A DNA stretch of 64,000 nt from Cantharellus purpuraceus (taxonomy: Eukaryota; Basidiomycota; Agaricomycetes; Cantharellales; Hydnaceae), in the NCBI GenBank assembly GCA_025174535.1, contig JALBUN010000007.1, positions 62,001 to 126,000 on the forward strand. The letters run 5' to 3'. The notes beneath the pieces were generated by a model, which searched no databases, was not told the origin of the DNA, and was given only the letters and a program-made list of their open reading frames with translations. Within the stretch, counting starts at the first letter, position 1. Each line of letters opens with the position of its first letter. This document shows positions 1 through 11,509 of the stretch, in pieces. The position numbers were made by a program, and so were the translations under genes.

Positions 1-54
1 GTATTCCACGGTCAGGGCACAGGAATGAATCTCACGGCCCACCCACTTTCTTAG

Positions 55-3000
55 CAACACATCCTACCCTGGCGGAGCAATGTTATCGACTCATTTACCA
101 GCTTTGCAGCCATCGTACCACCTTCCAGGTAATGCTGCGCTACCTTCGCACACACGAGGACTTTTTCGCCCGTCATTTGTATGTTCTTCCATTCCGCGTC
201 TCGCATACTGTCCAAGGAAGCATGGGCCAGGTTGTATATGGTGACGGTGCCCACGTTGCGACCACTAGCAATACCCTCACATCCTTCCTTCAAATACGGG
301 CTTGGGTCCTTGAGTCTGTCGCCCTTGAGCTTCATGTCCTGACCGAGATGGGCCAATCTCAGCGAGCCTCCAGGCTGCTAACCTTATTGTTCGGCAGCGC
401 TGCAGAACTATACGAAGATGGAACTCCCCTGAATGGCTTATTGCAACCGTTTGCCCCGGGTCAGTCATTAATTCGCATCATTGAACTGCTTCAATCCTTC
501 GACTTCGACTGGTATGATGGCCTTGCCATTGAGTCAGATGTCCAGCTTCGTCTTTTCAGCAGATTGGACGTCTCTGCATGTCTTCGCGTGGACGACTCAG
601 GATGCGAAATATTTGATGTTAACGCCCTGCTTTCTCTAATGCATCAGCATCGACGTCAAATGCAAGCTCAAGCAACAGTTGCAGGACCGCATATCCACGA
701 ACAACTAAGGAACGAAACGAAGTATATCTTGACAAGCTGCACCATCGAAAACAATCGACGCCAAATCCAACATGCCAAAGGGACCGGCTTCGAAGCCTGG
801 AAAAAGCTGCTGGACATCTGCCTTGCGAAAAGTTTCCATCGTTTGCCACAAGATCGACGCGAATCAATCCTTTTTGATCTCATTCAGATCATGCCCCCTG
901 CCATCCTGAGTAGTTCGACTCAACAGTCCACGGCGATCATGTTATCAGAAGTCATGTTATCCCTCGTTACCAAATTGAGAGGTGACAGGCAACAACAGTT
1001 GATTTTACAATCCACCTTTGATGACTCATACGCTGCAAGTCTTCCCGTGGATCGACTAAAGACATTATTGAAGAGCTTGCTTGACTGCCTCGCAGGCAGC
1101 GGGAGGGCGGAACTCATTCGAGGAAACCTTTACGCATCCTTGATTAACTATTTACATCTGGTGGAGGACGCACGTGAAGGGAATGGACCAGATCATCTAG
1201 GATCCGAGCTTAGCTTCTCGCTGTCCATGTCGTTTTCGAGGTCATCTTCCGTATCTCATGCGGAACTAGCATCCAACCCAGGCGAAGAGGCGACTGGGCC
1301 GTTCATGGTCGAACGAGCCTCTGGAAAGCGTTCAGAGCTGGAAGTATCTACGCTAGCAATCATCAACAAGGATGTGGATGGGCTTGTGTCCGTTGTCAGT
1401 ACGGATGCCATCGACGGTACAGAGGTCTGGCGAACTGTAGCGTTCACACTATTGGATTCACTTGTCGGCTTGTCACGTCTCGAGCGACCGCATCGTGTCC
1501 TGGCCCTCTTGGCACGCAAAGGCTACTTGTACACCTTCATTCAAGGCATCAAGGATGCGGATCTAGAATTACAGCAAGTATTACGACCCGATCCTGGTAT
1601 GAAACCGGCTTCCCACCCTCTAATATGCTAGCTTATTGTTCTCTCAGATGCTATAAACGCCCTCTATGTACATGAGGCAAAATTGGCGCTCCTAATACGC
1701 ATAGCGCAGACGCAGCTAGGCGCCCAAAGATTATTGGAAAACCGGCTATTCCAGGTTCTGGCGCAGTGTGACTTTATTGATGCTAGACCTGAAGCCGATC
1801 AATCCTTCCTTGGTAAATCACCTATTCATTGGGTTATTCCATCTCACTCTTTACCGTTGATTTCAGATCACGACAGTTTCCTTCCTTCAGCTATACATCG
1901 CTATCATCAACTTGTCCTACCGGCCTTGGAAGTTGCGAATGGTGTCATTGCGACGCTGGGGATGGCAAGTCAGGCGTCAAAACCGGTGTGGCCCTCCATT
2001 TGTCTAATTATTTCATCGTCATAGGCGCTAATATTAGTTACAGGCCCTTGAGTTTCTATTAGCTCATCGTGAAACCTTCTTGATCCTACTGCGAGATAGC
2101 ACGTCTGCGCCGTCATTACAACAACTCCGGGAAATGCATCTACTCATCTCCATCTGTTCGTATGTAATATCGCGCGTGGAGCGAGCGGAATTGGTAGCGT
2201 CAAATATTGCATTCCGCATTTTTATAGTTATTAAGCATGTTACTAGCGAACCCACGCATCCGGTTTTGGTGGCATTCACGCGGCTATTCTATCACTTGCT
2301 GCAAAAGCTCTAAATAGGAATGACTGGCAACTGAAAGTCTCACCCGCAAATGATAGCGAACGGGAGGAAAAAGCGACCAGAGCAACAGGTACGTTGGCTC
2401 TGACACTGCCAAGGTCTTATTGTCTGTGACTTAATTTTCATCAGGTTATGGGCGTAATCTCAGTGCCTTCGACGCAAAAGTTGAGAATGCTGTTGAGTTA
2501 CTCCATGAAGTACTATGGATGTACCTCGAGGCTGCGAGCGACTCCAGTAGTGAGTGGGACTCTTAAGGCAATGAAATATAGAGCTTACCTCGGCCTCAGG
2601 TCAGGAGGAATTTGCACCTGTGTTCACACCGATTGGCGCTTCGCATCACCAGCATGAGGTTTCCTCGCAGATCAACGGTGCGTCCAACATATTCCCTTTT
2701 TTTATCTTGATTAAGTCTAGGACAAGCAGCACCAGCACCTACAATTAGCGATTCCGTCGAAGTGCTAACACAGGTGACGAATGATCTATGGACGGTCCTC
2801 AGTGAGGTCACCGAAATCACTGCAAAACTATCAAATAAGGACACACTTGGTCTAGAAGAAGTAGATGAAGTAGGGCTTTTTGCGTAGCAAGCAAAAGGCG
2901 TTAAGCTGAATATTACGTGTCAGATCGCACAGTCCTCTGGAGTCAAGTACACTGAAGACCTGGACATGATGCAACGAAGATTATTAGCCCACAAGGAGCT

Positions 3001-3526
3001 TGAAAAGGCGCGGGAGACCAAGGTGGATATAGTCTTAAGAAGATTACGTGGGTCTTGTACTTCACTTATCCATTGTTAAAGCTTATATCTACTATTGCAG
3101 ATTCATTGGAAGTCCTATTGTTACTTATTTGGCGACATGTGGATTATTATTCAGCCTCTGGTCCATCGCTACGGAGGTCACACGGACGACCGCCTGCCTC
3201 AGTAGAGCGTCCCGATGTAGGCTCCTTGAAGCGTTCAACGTTGGGAGAGGATGAAATGGCATCGCTACTGGAGCATGTGAAACGCCATCTCAGGCCAGTG
3301 TTGGAACGATTAGATAGTTTTCACCTGGTGAGCTCAGAATCATTCCTCACAAAAATCTTTTTCAAGTCCTCATTCGTCACTCAAGCCGCCAGACATAGTG
3401 GGACTAGACCACCACTCCCGTGAGGGATACATTGAAATGATGTGCCGTCTTATTCTCCGATCTGTGTCTCAGGAGCAAGAAAGCTCAATAATGAACGACG
3501 ATGTGGAGGGGTTGGGAAGTTGGTGA
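55..3526 (+). CDS. NUP192: Nucleoporin NUP192/NUP205, C-terminal part (partial at left edge)
   Basis: Large scaffold nucleoporin of the inner ring of the nuclear pore. Positions 1-54 read as the end of an intron (acceptor cttag at 50-54). The open frame then gives LAEQCYRLIYQLC, MLRYLRTHEDFF and a long alpha-helical solenoid with IRAWVLESVALELH, SFDFDWYDGL and LLSLMHQHRRQ, the pattern of the Nup192/Nup205 family. A 1.5 kb exon runs to about 1600. The rest is in several smaller exons with frame changes at short introns (around 1600-1670, 2390-2440, 3050-3100 and 3330-3390). The last exon ends EGLGSW followed by TGA at 3524-3526. The N-terminal half lies outside the window. Family assignment rests on motif memory, and the exon structure between 2000 and 3100 is uncertain. 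Confidence 0.85.
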
Positions 3527-3904
3527 TTGAGATTCACGATCACGTGCATACCGCGTAGTCAAGTTCACTCCCCGATGTTCTTTTAGCCTTGTAATCTACT
3601 TATATCTCCAGACTGATTGTAGAAGGGAATGCAAAGCGGCAAGTTCAGTGATCAGAGCCTAGCCTTGTTGTATTCTATTACATGACGCGGCTTGATGTCA
3701 TTGACATAGAGCTGTGGTCTAAATTGTGGAACCAGCCCTTGGACGGCCTCGAGTGTCCGTCTAGGAAACTGTTGCTTCTTTCAATCTACCCAACTACAAA
3801 GTTGTCCGAGCATCTTTATAGTGTTTCCTGAGGCATTGATATGAATGTTATAGTCTATAACAACTGTATGGGAACCACCTTTTCCCTATCAAATTCCATT
3901 TATG
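3527..3904. other. 3' flank of NUP192 up to the transposon block
   Basis: No gene is seen here. This is probably the 3' UTR of the nucleoporin gene followed by unique flank. Base composition becomes AT-richer towards 3900, where the first 1.39 kb repeat starts. Confidence 0.5.
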
Positions 3905-5289
3905 CAGCACCAATGTGCTATTCTTTGCTTTTCCATTCCTAAATATTGGCATATATTTGATGCTTGTACCTGGAATGGACTTATTCAAATATTCTCTATT
4001 TTTCCATATTTTTTCGGGAATATTCCATGCAGAACTCAGCTCAGAATCATTTATTTCTGCTGTGCTACAGTTGTGGACCCATAGGCGCCCACAAACCTTC
4101 CCACAGCCAGCTCTCCCCTTTTGGACCAGGCATTCAGCCTGAATTCAAGCTCAGATGTCTCTGATCAATAAATATTCTCTAACTTAACAACCACAGCCTC
4201 TCAGGGCACTATTTTCCATACAGATCATCACCTGACATGTGGCTATCCATGGCTGTCCAAACCAGTGCAGAAAACAGGGTGGACACCCTTCTTTTTGCCT
4301 GATCAGTGCCTAGCTCAGGGATCAGATCAGCTGATGGGTGATCAAATTGCCTTGGAATATTCTACCCCTTTCCATAACATTCTAGCTGTTTCCCTCTATT
4401 ATTAGATAGAACTTTCCAGAACCATTATTCAGCTTCTGATCAGTGTTAGTGCTGTGATCAGATCCTGTGATTGGCTTGGAATATTCTACCCCTTTCTTCC
4501 ACCTTCCACAACCTTCCAGTAGTTTCCATCTATTAATAGGTAGAATATTCCAGAAGCATTAGTCAGCCCCTGTAAATACAATATATAAGGAGGCCATTCT
4601 GCCTCTGAAAGAAGAACATATCATCATATTCTACCCATCTTCTGCACACCAGTGTGACTAGAGTGACATACAGTGTCATCCTCTATCTCAGTAACTGTTG
4701 ATTACTAGTTCAAGGATCTTTTACAGTTGTGTAACTGTACTTGATTGCACTCGAAGTAGTGATATTCCTGCTTTGGGCGTGAGTGTAGTATCTGCCTCAC
4801 GTGACTACGAATCTACAGGGTGAGATTGTCTGTCAATAGTCCTGCCATTAGTGCTCTTGTTTAAGTAACTAGTGTGTACTGCCTTTGCAGAGCATTAGAA
4901 GCTTGAACTCGTGTGAAGCAGTTGCTAGACTACTTCACACATCGCTGTTACCCGCTTCTGAGTGCCACTGGTTGGATGGTTGGATTCATCCACCTACTTC
5001 CTTTAGCCTCTAAGTGCATTCCCCTCTTTTTGGAATATCTGGACCCCTAAGCGTCCGTGAACTCTAGACTCTGGAAGTCTTATTCATTTCTTGCTGCTAA
5101 GAAACGTATTACCTTTCTGCGTATAGTCTGCATTGACCAATACAAAGGATTGTAACCAAAGTACAAACGTTAAATCGTTTCTGGAGTTGTGCTGCAGCAG
5201 GGTTTGATATTCTTCTCAGCTGTTCATTCACGGAATTGTGGTGATTTAGAGTTTGCCCTAACACCATAATTTTGCGGGTTCCAAAACAA
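3905..5289 (+). repeat. 1.39 kb LTR-like repeat, copy 1
   Basis: Nearly identical to 14692-16078 in the same orientation. Both copies begin at CAGCACCAATGTGC and end at GGGTTCCAAAACAA. Inside is a promoter-like stretch (CAATATATAAGGAGGCC near 4573-4590) followed by a leader-like region, which is the layout of an LTR carrying its own TATA box. If the ends are taken as TG...CA, the LTR would run from 3914 to about 5288, but the 9 bp before TG are also shared by the two copies. No internal retroelement domain follows either copy directly and no clean target duplication was found, so LTR status is inference. No convincing ORF is present. Confidence 0.75.
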
Positions 5290-5672
5290 CAACTAAATGA
5301 CTACAAATCCAGATACATATATTCAATTTTGCCCAGATCCCACCAGATCTCATCAGATCTCTGTGCACATGAAATCCATACTCCTTATGGAAGTGCAATA
5401 CACATTAGTCCATCTGGTCATCACCACTGTTCCCTGTTATCCCTGTTATGAGTTATCATTCCAACACATTCTGATCACATCATTCCAAACCTAGTTCCAA
5501 TCTTCCTCAACAAATCTTCCAATATAGTTCTGATACTTCTGACAACATCCGTCATCCAATGATATCCTTATCCCCCTTATCATGCCCACCATGCACCCTA
5601 ATCCCAACTGCTTCTATTCCTACATCCTGTAACACCAGGTCTGATCTCCAGTTTCCTCCAACTCCATCTCCT
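5290..5672 (-). repeat. Left piece of degraded retroelement X, split by the copia insertion
   Basis: The last part (about 5625-5672, with the motif GTAACACCAG) matches, on the opposite strand, the end of the LTR-like sequence at 19930-19985. The match resumes beyond the copia element at 11740. This shows that the copia element landed in an older repeat lying in minus orientation. The first 330 bp have no recognised content and no ORF. Confidence 0.55.
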
Positions 5673-5800
5673 GTTGTCAATTAGTATATCAATCAAGGGA
5701 TGGATTGATGTAACTGATGGGTACCCTAACAAAGGGGGTGAGTATCCATAGCTTCAAGGGATCCAGCAATACAAGATTCCTAATTATCATGTGGTATAAC

Positions 5801-6401
5801 TGTTACACACTAGGTCTGAATCGGGGTTGGAGGTTGGGTTGGAGGTTGGGTTGGAGGTTGGGTTGGAGGTTGGGTTGGAGGTTGGGTTGGAGGTTGGGTT
5901 GGAGGTTGGGTTGGAGGTTGGGTCAGAGTTGGAGAGGGAGTTGGGGTACGTCGTGGGGGTCAGAACAGACTTGGCTTCAGCTTATGTGCTGCACCCTCAC
6001 TAATACCAGTGTCCAAGATTTTGGAGATGGAGTACGACTTAGATAGTTAGGATCGGACTTAAGAACTAGGTGTGATTCGATATTCAAACTGGGGAATGAA
6101 GTCCCCAGTTGGACAGCTTAAATACATATTTGAAATCTAATAATAATTACTCTGGGGATGGGTCTCCGAGGCCGATGGCCTTACATGATTATGTCCAAGT
6201 CCAACAGGGACAGATGTCTGGGTTCCTATGGTGATGCTGATGCATCAATCGGAACCAGAGATGGGTGGGCAAGATTCGGTGGTGACAATCAGACAGATAG
6301 ATGGAGATGTGATGGTTTCCAAATGGAGTATAGATTTCATATGCATGGGGATCTGAGTGGATTGGATGGGGATCTGGGCGTTAATGGATATAGTCATAAC
6401 A
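5801..6401 (-). mobile_element. Gypsy solo LTR inserted in the copia 5' LTR
   Basis: The 601 bp segment starts TGTTACACAC and ends GTCATAACA, so it has TGTTA/TAACA ends. It is bounded by the direct repeat ATAAC at 5796-5800 and 6402-6406; the undisturbed site GGTATAACATTATATATAG exists in the copia 3' LTR. Its reverse complement matches the gypsy LTR at 18396-18922 along its length (for example GTCCAACAGGGACAGATGTC and GATGCATCAATCGGAACC). No internal region remains, so this is a solo LTR left by LTR-LTR recombination. It is longer than the 527 bp relative mainly because of a G-rich 12 bp minisatellite. Confidence 0.92.
5828..5923. repeat. 12 bp G-rich minisatellite (GGTTGGGTTGGA), about 8 copies
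   Basis: About eight perfect copies of a 12 bp unit with runs of GG and GGG lie near one end of the solo LTR. The matching region of the LTR at 18830-18900 has only short CCAACC-rich sequence without the expansion. The repetitive WRLG peptide in one frame is a by-product of the repeat and not evidence of a gene. Confidence 0.9.
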
Positions 6402-6496
6402 ATAACATTATATATAGATTAGGAATATTGTATATAAGGACAGGGGCTACAACTGTATAGACAAGCAACTGGACTATCCTACTTCCTTCAACGATA

Positions 6497-6510
6497 GGTT
6501 ATGGGCCCTG
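6497..6510 (+). other. Presumed primer binding site of the copia element
   Basis: GGTTATGGGCCCTG follows directly on the 5' LTR end, where copia elements carry a stretch complementary to an internal part of a tRNA. The tRNA was not identified here. Confidence 0.5.
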
Positions 6511-6653
6511 CTCTTTACTAAAAGTCTATGAAGTATTTATAACTCTAGTCTATGCACAAACACCAAGAATGTCAAATATGAATGGTACCTATAAAGTCAA
6601 CCCACTCAACAGGGACAACTATGTGACTTGGCAAAGGCACCTCGAATGGATCT

Positions 6654-6918
6654 GTGTAAGTACCCAAGGTACTTACTATAACATATAAGTATAATTAATA
6701 TATGCAGCATTCCCTTAAGGAATGCTGTCCTCTTGGTAGATATATGCACCCATAGGGTGCATATGTATAGTTATTATGTAAGCCAGTGGACCCAGTACAC
6801 GTGTGGATCCACTTATAGTAGATAGAACTTAGTAACTACCACACTGTACAACACATTGCCCAACCAATACACTTGGTTGAGTTCTGTGCAACAGTGTGAA
6901 CTAAGACACCCATTAACA
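6654..6918 (-). mobile_element. Hairpin-rich small element, copy A (in copia gag)
   Basis: This insertion of about 265 bp interrupts the gag frame between HLEWI and LDDLDLW. ATCT before (6650-6653) and after (6919-6922) is a possible 4 bp target duplication. It starts GTGTAAGTACC and consists mostly of successive palindromes: GTAAGTACC/GGTACTTAC (6656-6676), CAGCATTCC/GGAATGCTG (6705-6727), ATATGCACCC/GGGTGCATAT (6742-6764), GTGGACCCA/TGGATCCAC (6786-6812) and CAACCAA/TTGGTTG (6861-6879). The same palindromes in the same order, on the other strand, form copies B (18923-19122) and C (20514-20800). It has no ORF. Size and lack of coding suggest a non-autonomous element, but no clear terminal inverted repeat is seen in this copy. 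Confidence 0.78.
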
Positions 6919-7110
6919 ATCTTGGATGATCTAGATCTCTGGGAGATCACCATTGGAAATGAATTGGCACCAGAACCAGCCAACCCTGCAACAGTGACTG
7001 CACCAGAACAACAGGTGATCGGTGCATGGAGAAGAAGGGATAAGAAGGCTCAGAAATGTTATTTGGAAAATCAGACTTCTGGAGAGAAAAAGGAGAGGGG
7101 GGAACAGAGG

Positions 7111-7202
7111 GGATAGGAGGGATGGGAGCATATAGGAGGCTCAGGAGCTCAGGAGAGGATAGGAGGGATGGGAGCATATAGGAGGCTCAGGAGCTCAGGA
7201 GG
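7111..7202. repeat. 46 bp tandem duplication, purine-rich
   Basis: Two adjacent copies of a unit starting GGATAGGAGGGATGGGAGCA, period 46, lie in a purine-rich stretch inside the decayed gag. It looks like a local replication duplication. Confidence 0.9.
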
Positions 7203-8399
7203 GGATAAGGAGACAAGGGGAAATGACTGAGAGGGGAAAGGAGGAGCCCCTGTAAGCTCCACAATCATCTGAACATTCACTCTAATTTTTCTTTTGATTT
7301 ATTTCATCATTTTTCCCTATTTGACATCACCCCCATTTTGTTTTTATCATAAATCACTTTCCCTTCATTCATACGACACAGAACTTTTATCACGAGTCAT
7401 TAGCATGCATATCTTGTATAAACATGCCTAGCTAAATATGCAATGGACTAGAGAATTTCCTCTCACTTGTTTTTGTTGTATCTGGAATAACTCCAGAACG
7501 AACATGTCTTTCTACAATATTTTGCATATTCTACTAGAATATTGCAACATCTATTTGAATCCCAGTTTGCGAAGCCTAAGCTCCACTGGTTGATTTTCTA
7601 TTAAGCATTTACTCAATTTCAAAGCATCAGTTCCTGCTGCATACTTAAATTGTCAATATCTAGATGAAGATCACACCAAATCTTTTCAAACTTTGTAGGA
7701 AGATACTACTCAAGTATATCTTTCATTTGAATTGCATACACCCAGTCCACATCACTTTCCCACTCCCTGCTCAAATTCTACTTCACATGGAATGCTCTTA
7801 GCAAGGCACCATCACAAATTTATTTCTCAACAAGAAAGAGATATGTCTACATATTTCCAATGAATGCCTAGTCTACATAAATGAAACTCTGACTGCAAAT
7901 GCCATCTGGAACACTACAAGGCATTTATGAATCAAAGGGTGCAATTGGAGTTGTCAATCTATGCCGAGACTTCTTCTGAACATTTGCTGAGGATGGTGCA
8001 AATATGGAAGAACATGTACAGAAACTATGTGGCATGCAATAGCAGCTGGCAGCATGAGGACAAAATATCATAGACACAGATTTCTGTAACACTCTCCTCA
8101 CATCCCTCCCTGATTCCTAGTCCACATTCATCACTGCCACATGCTGTCAAGACAGCACTCACATCTGAAACCCTGATCACTTGAATCTTAGATGAGGACA
8201 AGGCCTGGAAATCTGGATCAGCATGCCACTCAAGACCAAGCAAAAGGGTGCTACATCTACAAATACCAGCATTACAAAGGGGAAGTGCAGGAACTGTAGT
8301 AAAAAGGGATATTATGTCAAAGATTGAGGGTGATGGCAAGGAAGGCCAGGCACCCAAGTGGTTTAAGCAGAAAAAAGACATGGATTCAGCCAAACAAAC

Positions 8400-11300
8400 A
8401 GAGGAGAATGATTTTGCATTCACATCAAGAGAAACCATATTGGTCAGCATCTCTGCATCAGATTGGCTAGCTGACTCTGCTGCAACAACACATAGTGTAT
8501 AATAGAAGCCACTTCATTAACTACACTGAAGATCTATCCAAGATCAAAGGCATTATGCCAGGTGCTACACTATGCACACATGGCAAAGGGACTGTACCCA
8601 TTGAGTTCAAGGTTGCAGATCAAGTATATTCTGTCCAACTCCAAGATGTCAAATATGCACCAGATGCACCCAACAACCTAATCAGCATTGGGTGGCTCAC
8701 TGACAATGGTCACTTGGTGGTGTTCACAGCCACAGGGTAGAATTCAAATTGAAACACAGGTCTATTTTTGGAATGGGCCGGAAGGTTGGATGCATGTATC
8801 AAATGAGGGTGTGGGCCAAGCTGGACCACAGACACACACAAGACTTTGCCACTGCAGCACATGAACATACCTGGGATAAATGGCACTGAATACTTGGACA
8901 TACCAGCATGAGCTCTATCAAGATGCTGAAAAACAACAGGTTAGTCAAAGGGCTAAACATCAGTGAATCACAGGAGCCCACCCAATGCAAGGCCTGCATA
9001 CAGGGAAAGAAGCACACCACTCCATTCCCACAGTGGTCCAAAGATAAAACAAGCACAGTTGGTAAGATCACAGTATCTGATGTATGGGGACCTGCCCAGA
9101 CCAAAGGACCAGCACATGAATCACACTTTTATTCATTCACAGATGTCAAGACCAGATATTTGGTTATTTATTTTGGGAGTACCAAGGATGAGGCACTAAA
9201 ACACTTTGAGAGCTACAAGGCTATGGTGGAGAATCAAACAGGCAAATAGCTTAAATGATTTCAGTCAGAAAATAAAGCTTTTAAAGATTTTTGCTCAAAA
9301 GCAGGAATAACTATGGAGACCACTGCTCCCTACTTGCTAGCCCAAAATGGGATTGCTGAATGACTCAACTGAACATTACTTGAACATGCCTGAGCAATGA
9401 TTTTTGCCAAGGACTTACCAAAAATAGTCTGGCCCAAAGCAGTGGCATATGCATGCTACATCAAAAACCACTCTCCCACATGCACACTTGGCACCAAGAC
9501 AACACTGTATCAGGAGTTCTTTGATAAACAACCAGATGTGTCACAACTAGAGGAATTCAGAACAAAATGTTGGGTCATGGTACCAGACCAACACCATGCT
9601 AAACTTGATCCAAAAGCTGAGGAACATTATTTTGTTGGGATCGCCAAGAATGCCAAGGCCTGGAAGTTTTATAACAACACAAGGCATGTGCAAATTTCAC
9701 AGAATATTACATTCAACACAGGTGATACAAAGCTATTTCTGATATCCAACAAGAATGATGAACCGGAACTGCCACTCAAGGGGGAGATTCAGTCACCTGA
9801 GCAGCAGCAGGACCATCCTCCAGACCCAGGCACACCACAGACCTCAGCAGTGTCCATCTCAGACCAAGCACAGCCTGATTAATGGCACATCTGCTGCAGT
9901 AGTTGTATCACAAACCAGCTAGATTACTGGCAGCTCAATGACCCTGCATCAAGGTCAATGGATCATGCATATATCAGCCACGACATACCTACAGCACCAG
10001 AGTCTTATACTGAGGCAGTAGCACATGAAGATGCACTGATCTGGCAGATTGCTATGGAAGTTGAAATAGATCAGCACACGGTCATTGGAACATGGGAATT
10101 AGTACACTTACCTTCAGGATGGACAGCAATAGGCTGTAGATGGGTTTTTGCCATAAAAATGCACCTAAACAGCTCATTTGACAAAGTGAAAGCCCAACTC
10201 ATAGCACAAGGGTTCACGCAATGGCCTGGCATGGACTACTATGAGATAACATCACCCATCGTCAAATTTGACTCCTTGCAGATGCTCCTAGCAATTGGCA
10301 ACAGACTCAACTGGGAAATCAAGCTGATGGACATCAAGGGAGCCTACCTCAACTCAAACCTGGATGAGGAAATCTATATGGAGCAACTCAAAGGTTTCAA
10401 TGATGGGAGCAGGCATGTCCTGAAGCTAAACAAGGTGCTATATGGCCTGAAACAGGCTGGACAGACTTGGCACCAGCAGCTCAATAGCACACTGATAGGG
10501 ATCAGATTCACTCAAAGCACAGCCAACAAATGTATCTATATTAGGTGTGATGGAACCTACATACAGGTCATCTCCATGTACATCGACGATTTGGGGCTGT
10601 TCACAAACTCCAAAGGAGGCATGGCATGGGTTAAAGAGGAGCTGAATAAAAACTATACTATGACAGATTTAGGGGAAATGAAAAAGGTTCTTTGGATATG
10701 TGTTGAATGGGATTGAGCACACAGAACCCTCAAGATATCTCAGGGTCACTACATCAACACCATACTTTCCCAATTCCACATGAAGGACACTCACCTTGTC
10801 TCAACACCCCTCAGTAAATCCACTAAGCTAGCTGTACCAGACACACAGAAGCAGTTAACCAATGTACCATATGCCAAAGCCATCGGGTCCATCATATATG
10901 CACTCAGCACTTGCCCTGACCTTGCCTTCATGATCCAACACCTCAGTCAGTTCACTATGATGCATGGAGCTGAACACTGGACTGCAGTGAAACATGCCCT
11001 ACAGTATCTGAAGGGAATGTGTGACACTGGGATTGTTTTCAGAAGAGACAAAAAGCTGGACTTACATATGTTCATTCTGATTATGCCAACTGTGCTGACA
11101 TGTTATCCATCAGCAGGTATGTCACCATGATTGGTGGTGGATGTGTAGCCTGGAGTTCCAAAAAGCAGCAAATGGTGGCTTTTGTCAACTACCAAGGCCA
11201 AATACATTGCTCTGACAGAAGGGATGAAGCAGTTAATCTGGATGAGAAGACTACTCATCAATTTGGGCCTAGAACAGACAAGTCCCATGTCCATTTGATC

Positions 11301-11505
11301 TGATAACCTTGGAGCTATCACCCTATCCCATAATGCTACCTACCACACTTGCATGAAACATATAAACATTGCCTATCATTTCATCTGCAAGAAAGTGGCT
11401 TCAAACAAAGCAATGCTTACCTACGTCCTGTCAAAGGAGAATCCAGCAGACATCATGATGAAGGGATTAGGTATTTGGCAAGCAAACTTGGGATTGAGGA
11501 ATCCT
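8400..11505 (+). pseudogene. copia pol: protease, integrase, reverse transcriptase, RNase H (broken)
   Basis: The domains are readable in order. Protease DWLADSAATTH lies near 8460, where the usual motif is DSGAT. Pre-integrase has QCKACIQGKKH, and the integrase core has SDVWGPAQTKGP and YFGSTKDEALKHF (8908-9249). The integrase C-terminal part has LDPKAEEHYFVGIA (9397-9882). Reverse transcriptase (9958-10716) has CRWVFAIK, LMDIKGAYLNSNLDEEIYM, VLYGLKQAGQTW and the catalytic MYIDDLGLF (YIDD; YVDD is commoner). RNase H (10780-11500) has GSIIYALSTCPDLAF, KHALQYLKG and SKENPADIM. At least five stops or frame changes separate these parts. RT is the best kept domain. Confidence 0.92.
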
Positions 11506-11509
11506 TGCA

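Larger units (their letters stand above)
5673..6496 (+). repeat. 5' LTR of the copia element (interrupted)
   Basis: It corresponds to the 3' LTR at 11521-11739. Both contain GTATATCAATCAAGGG, GGGTACCCTAACAAAGGGGG, CATTATATATAGATTAGG and TATATAAGGACAGGG, the last being a likely TATA box and start region. A gypsy solo LTR (5801-6401) splits it exactly at the duplicated pentamer ATAAC. Confidence 0.92.
6569..8330 (+). pseudogene. copia gag (broken)
   Basis: ATG at 6569 opens MSNMNGTYKVNPLNRDNY, then VTWQRHLEWI, the typical start of a copia Gag (UBN2-like). The frame is cut by the hairpin element at 6654-6918 and resumes as LTILDDLDLWEITIGNE. A 46 bp GA-rich duplication lies at 7111-7202. Between about 7260 and 8000 only scattered Gag traces with stops remain, then AIWNTLQGIYESKGAIG and MEEHVQKLCGM in fragments. 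At 8283-8325 the zinc knuckle reads CRNCSKKGYYVKD then TGA: the histidine is a tyrosine and the last cysteine codon is a stop. The gene is dead. Confidence 0.82.

Noticed and set aside
3902..4164. ORFs reading QHQCAILCFSIPKYWHIF, repeated at 14629-14929
   Set aside because: Present in both 1.39 kb repeats but short, in several overlapping frames and without a known domain; most likely non-coding LTR sequence.
5717..6046. Frame encoding eight WRLG repeats as a possible repeat protein
   Set aside because: It lies inside a solo LTR and is simply the translation of a 12 bp minisatellite.
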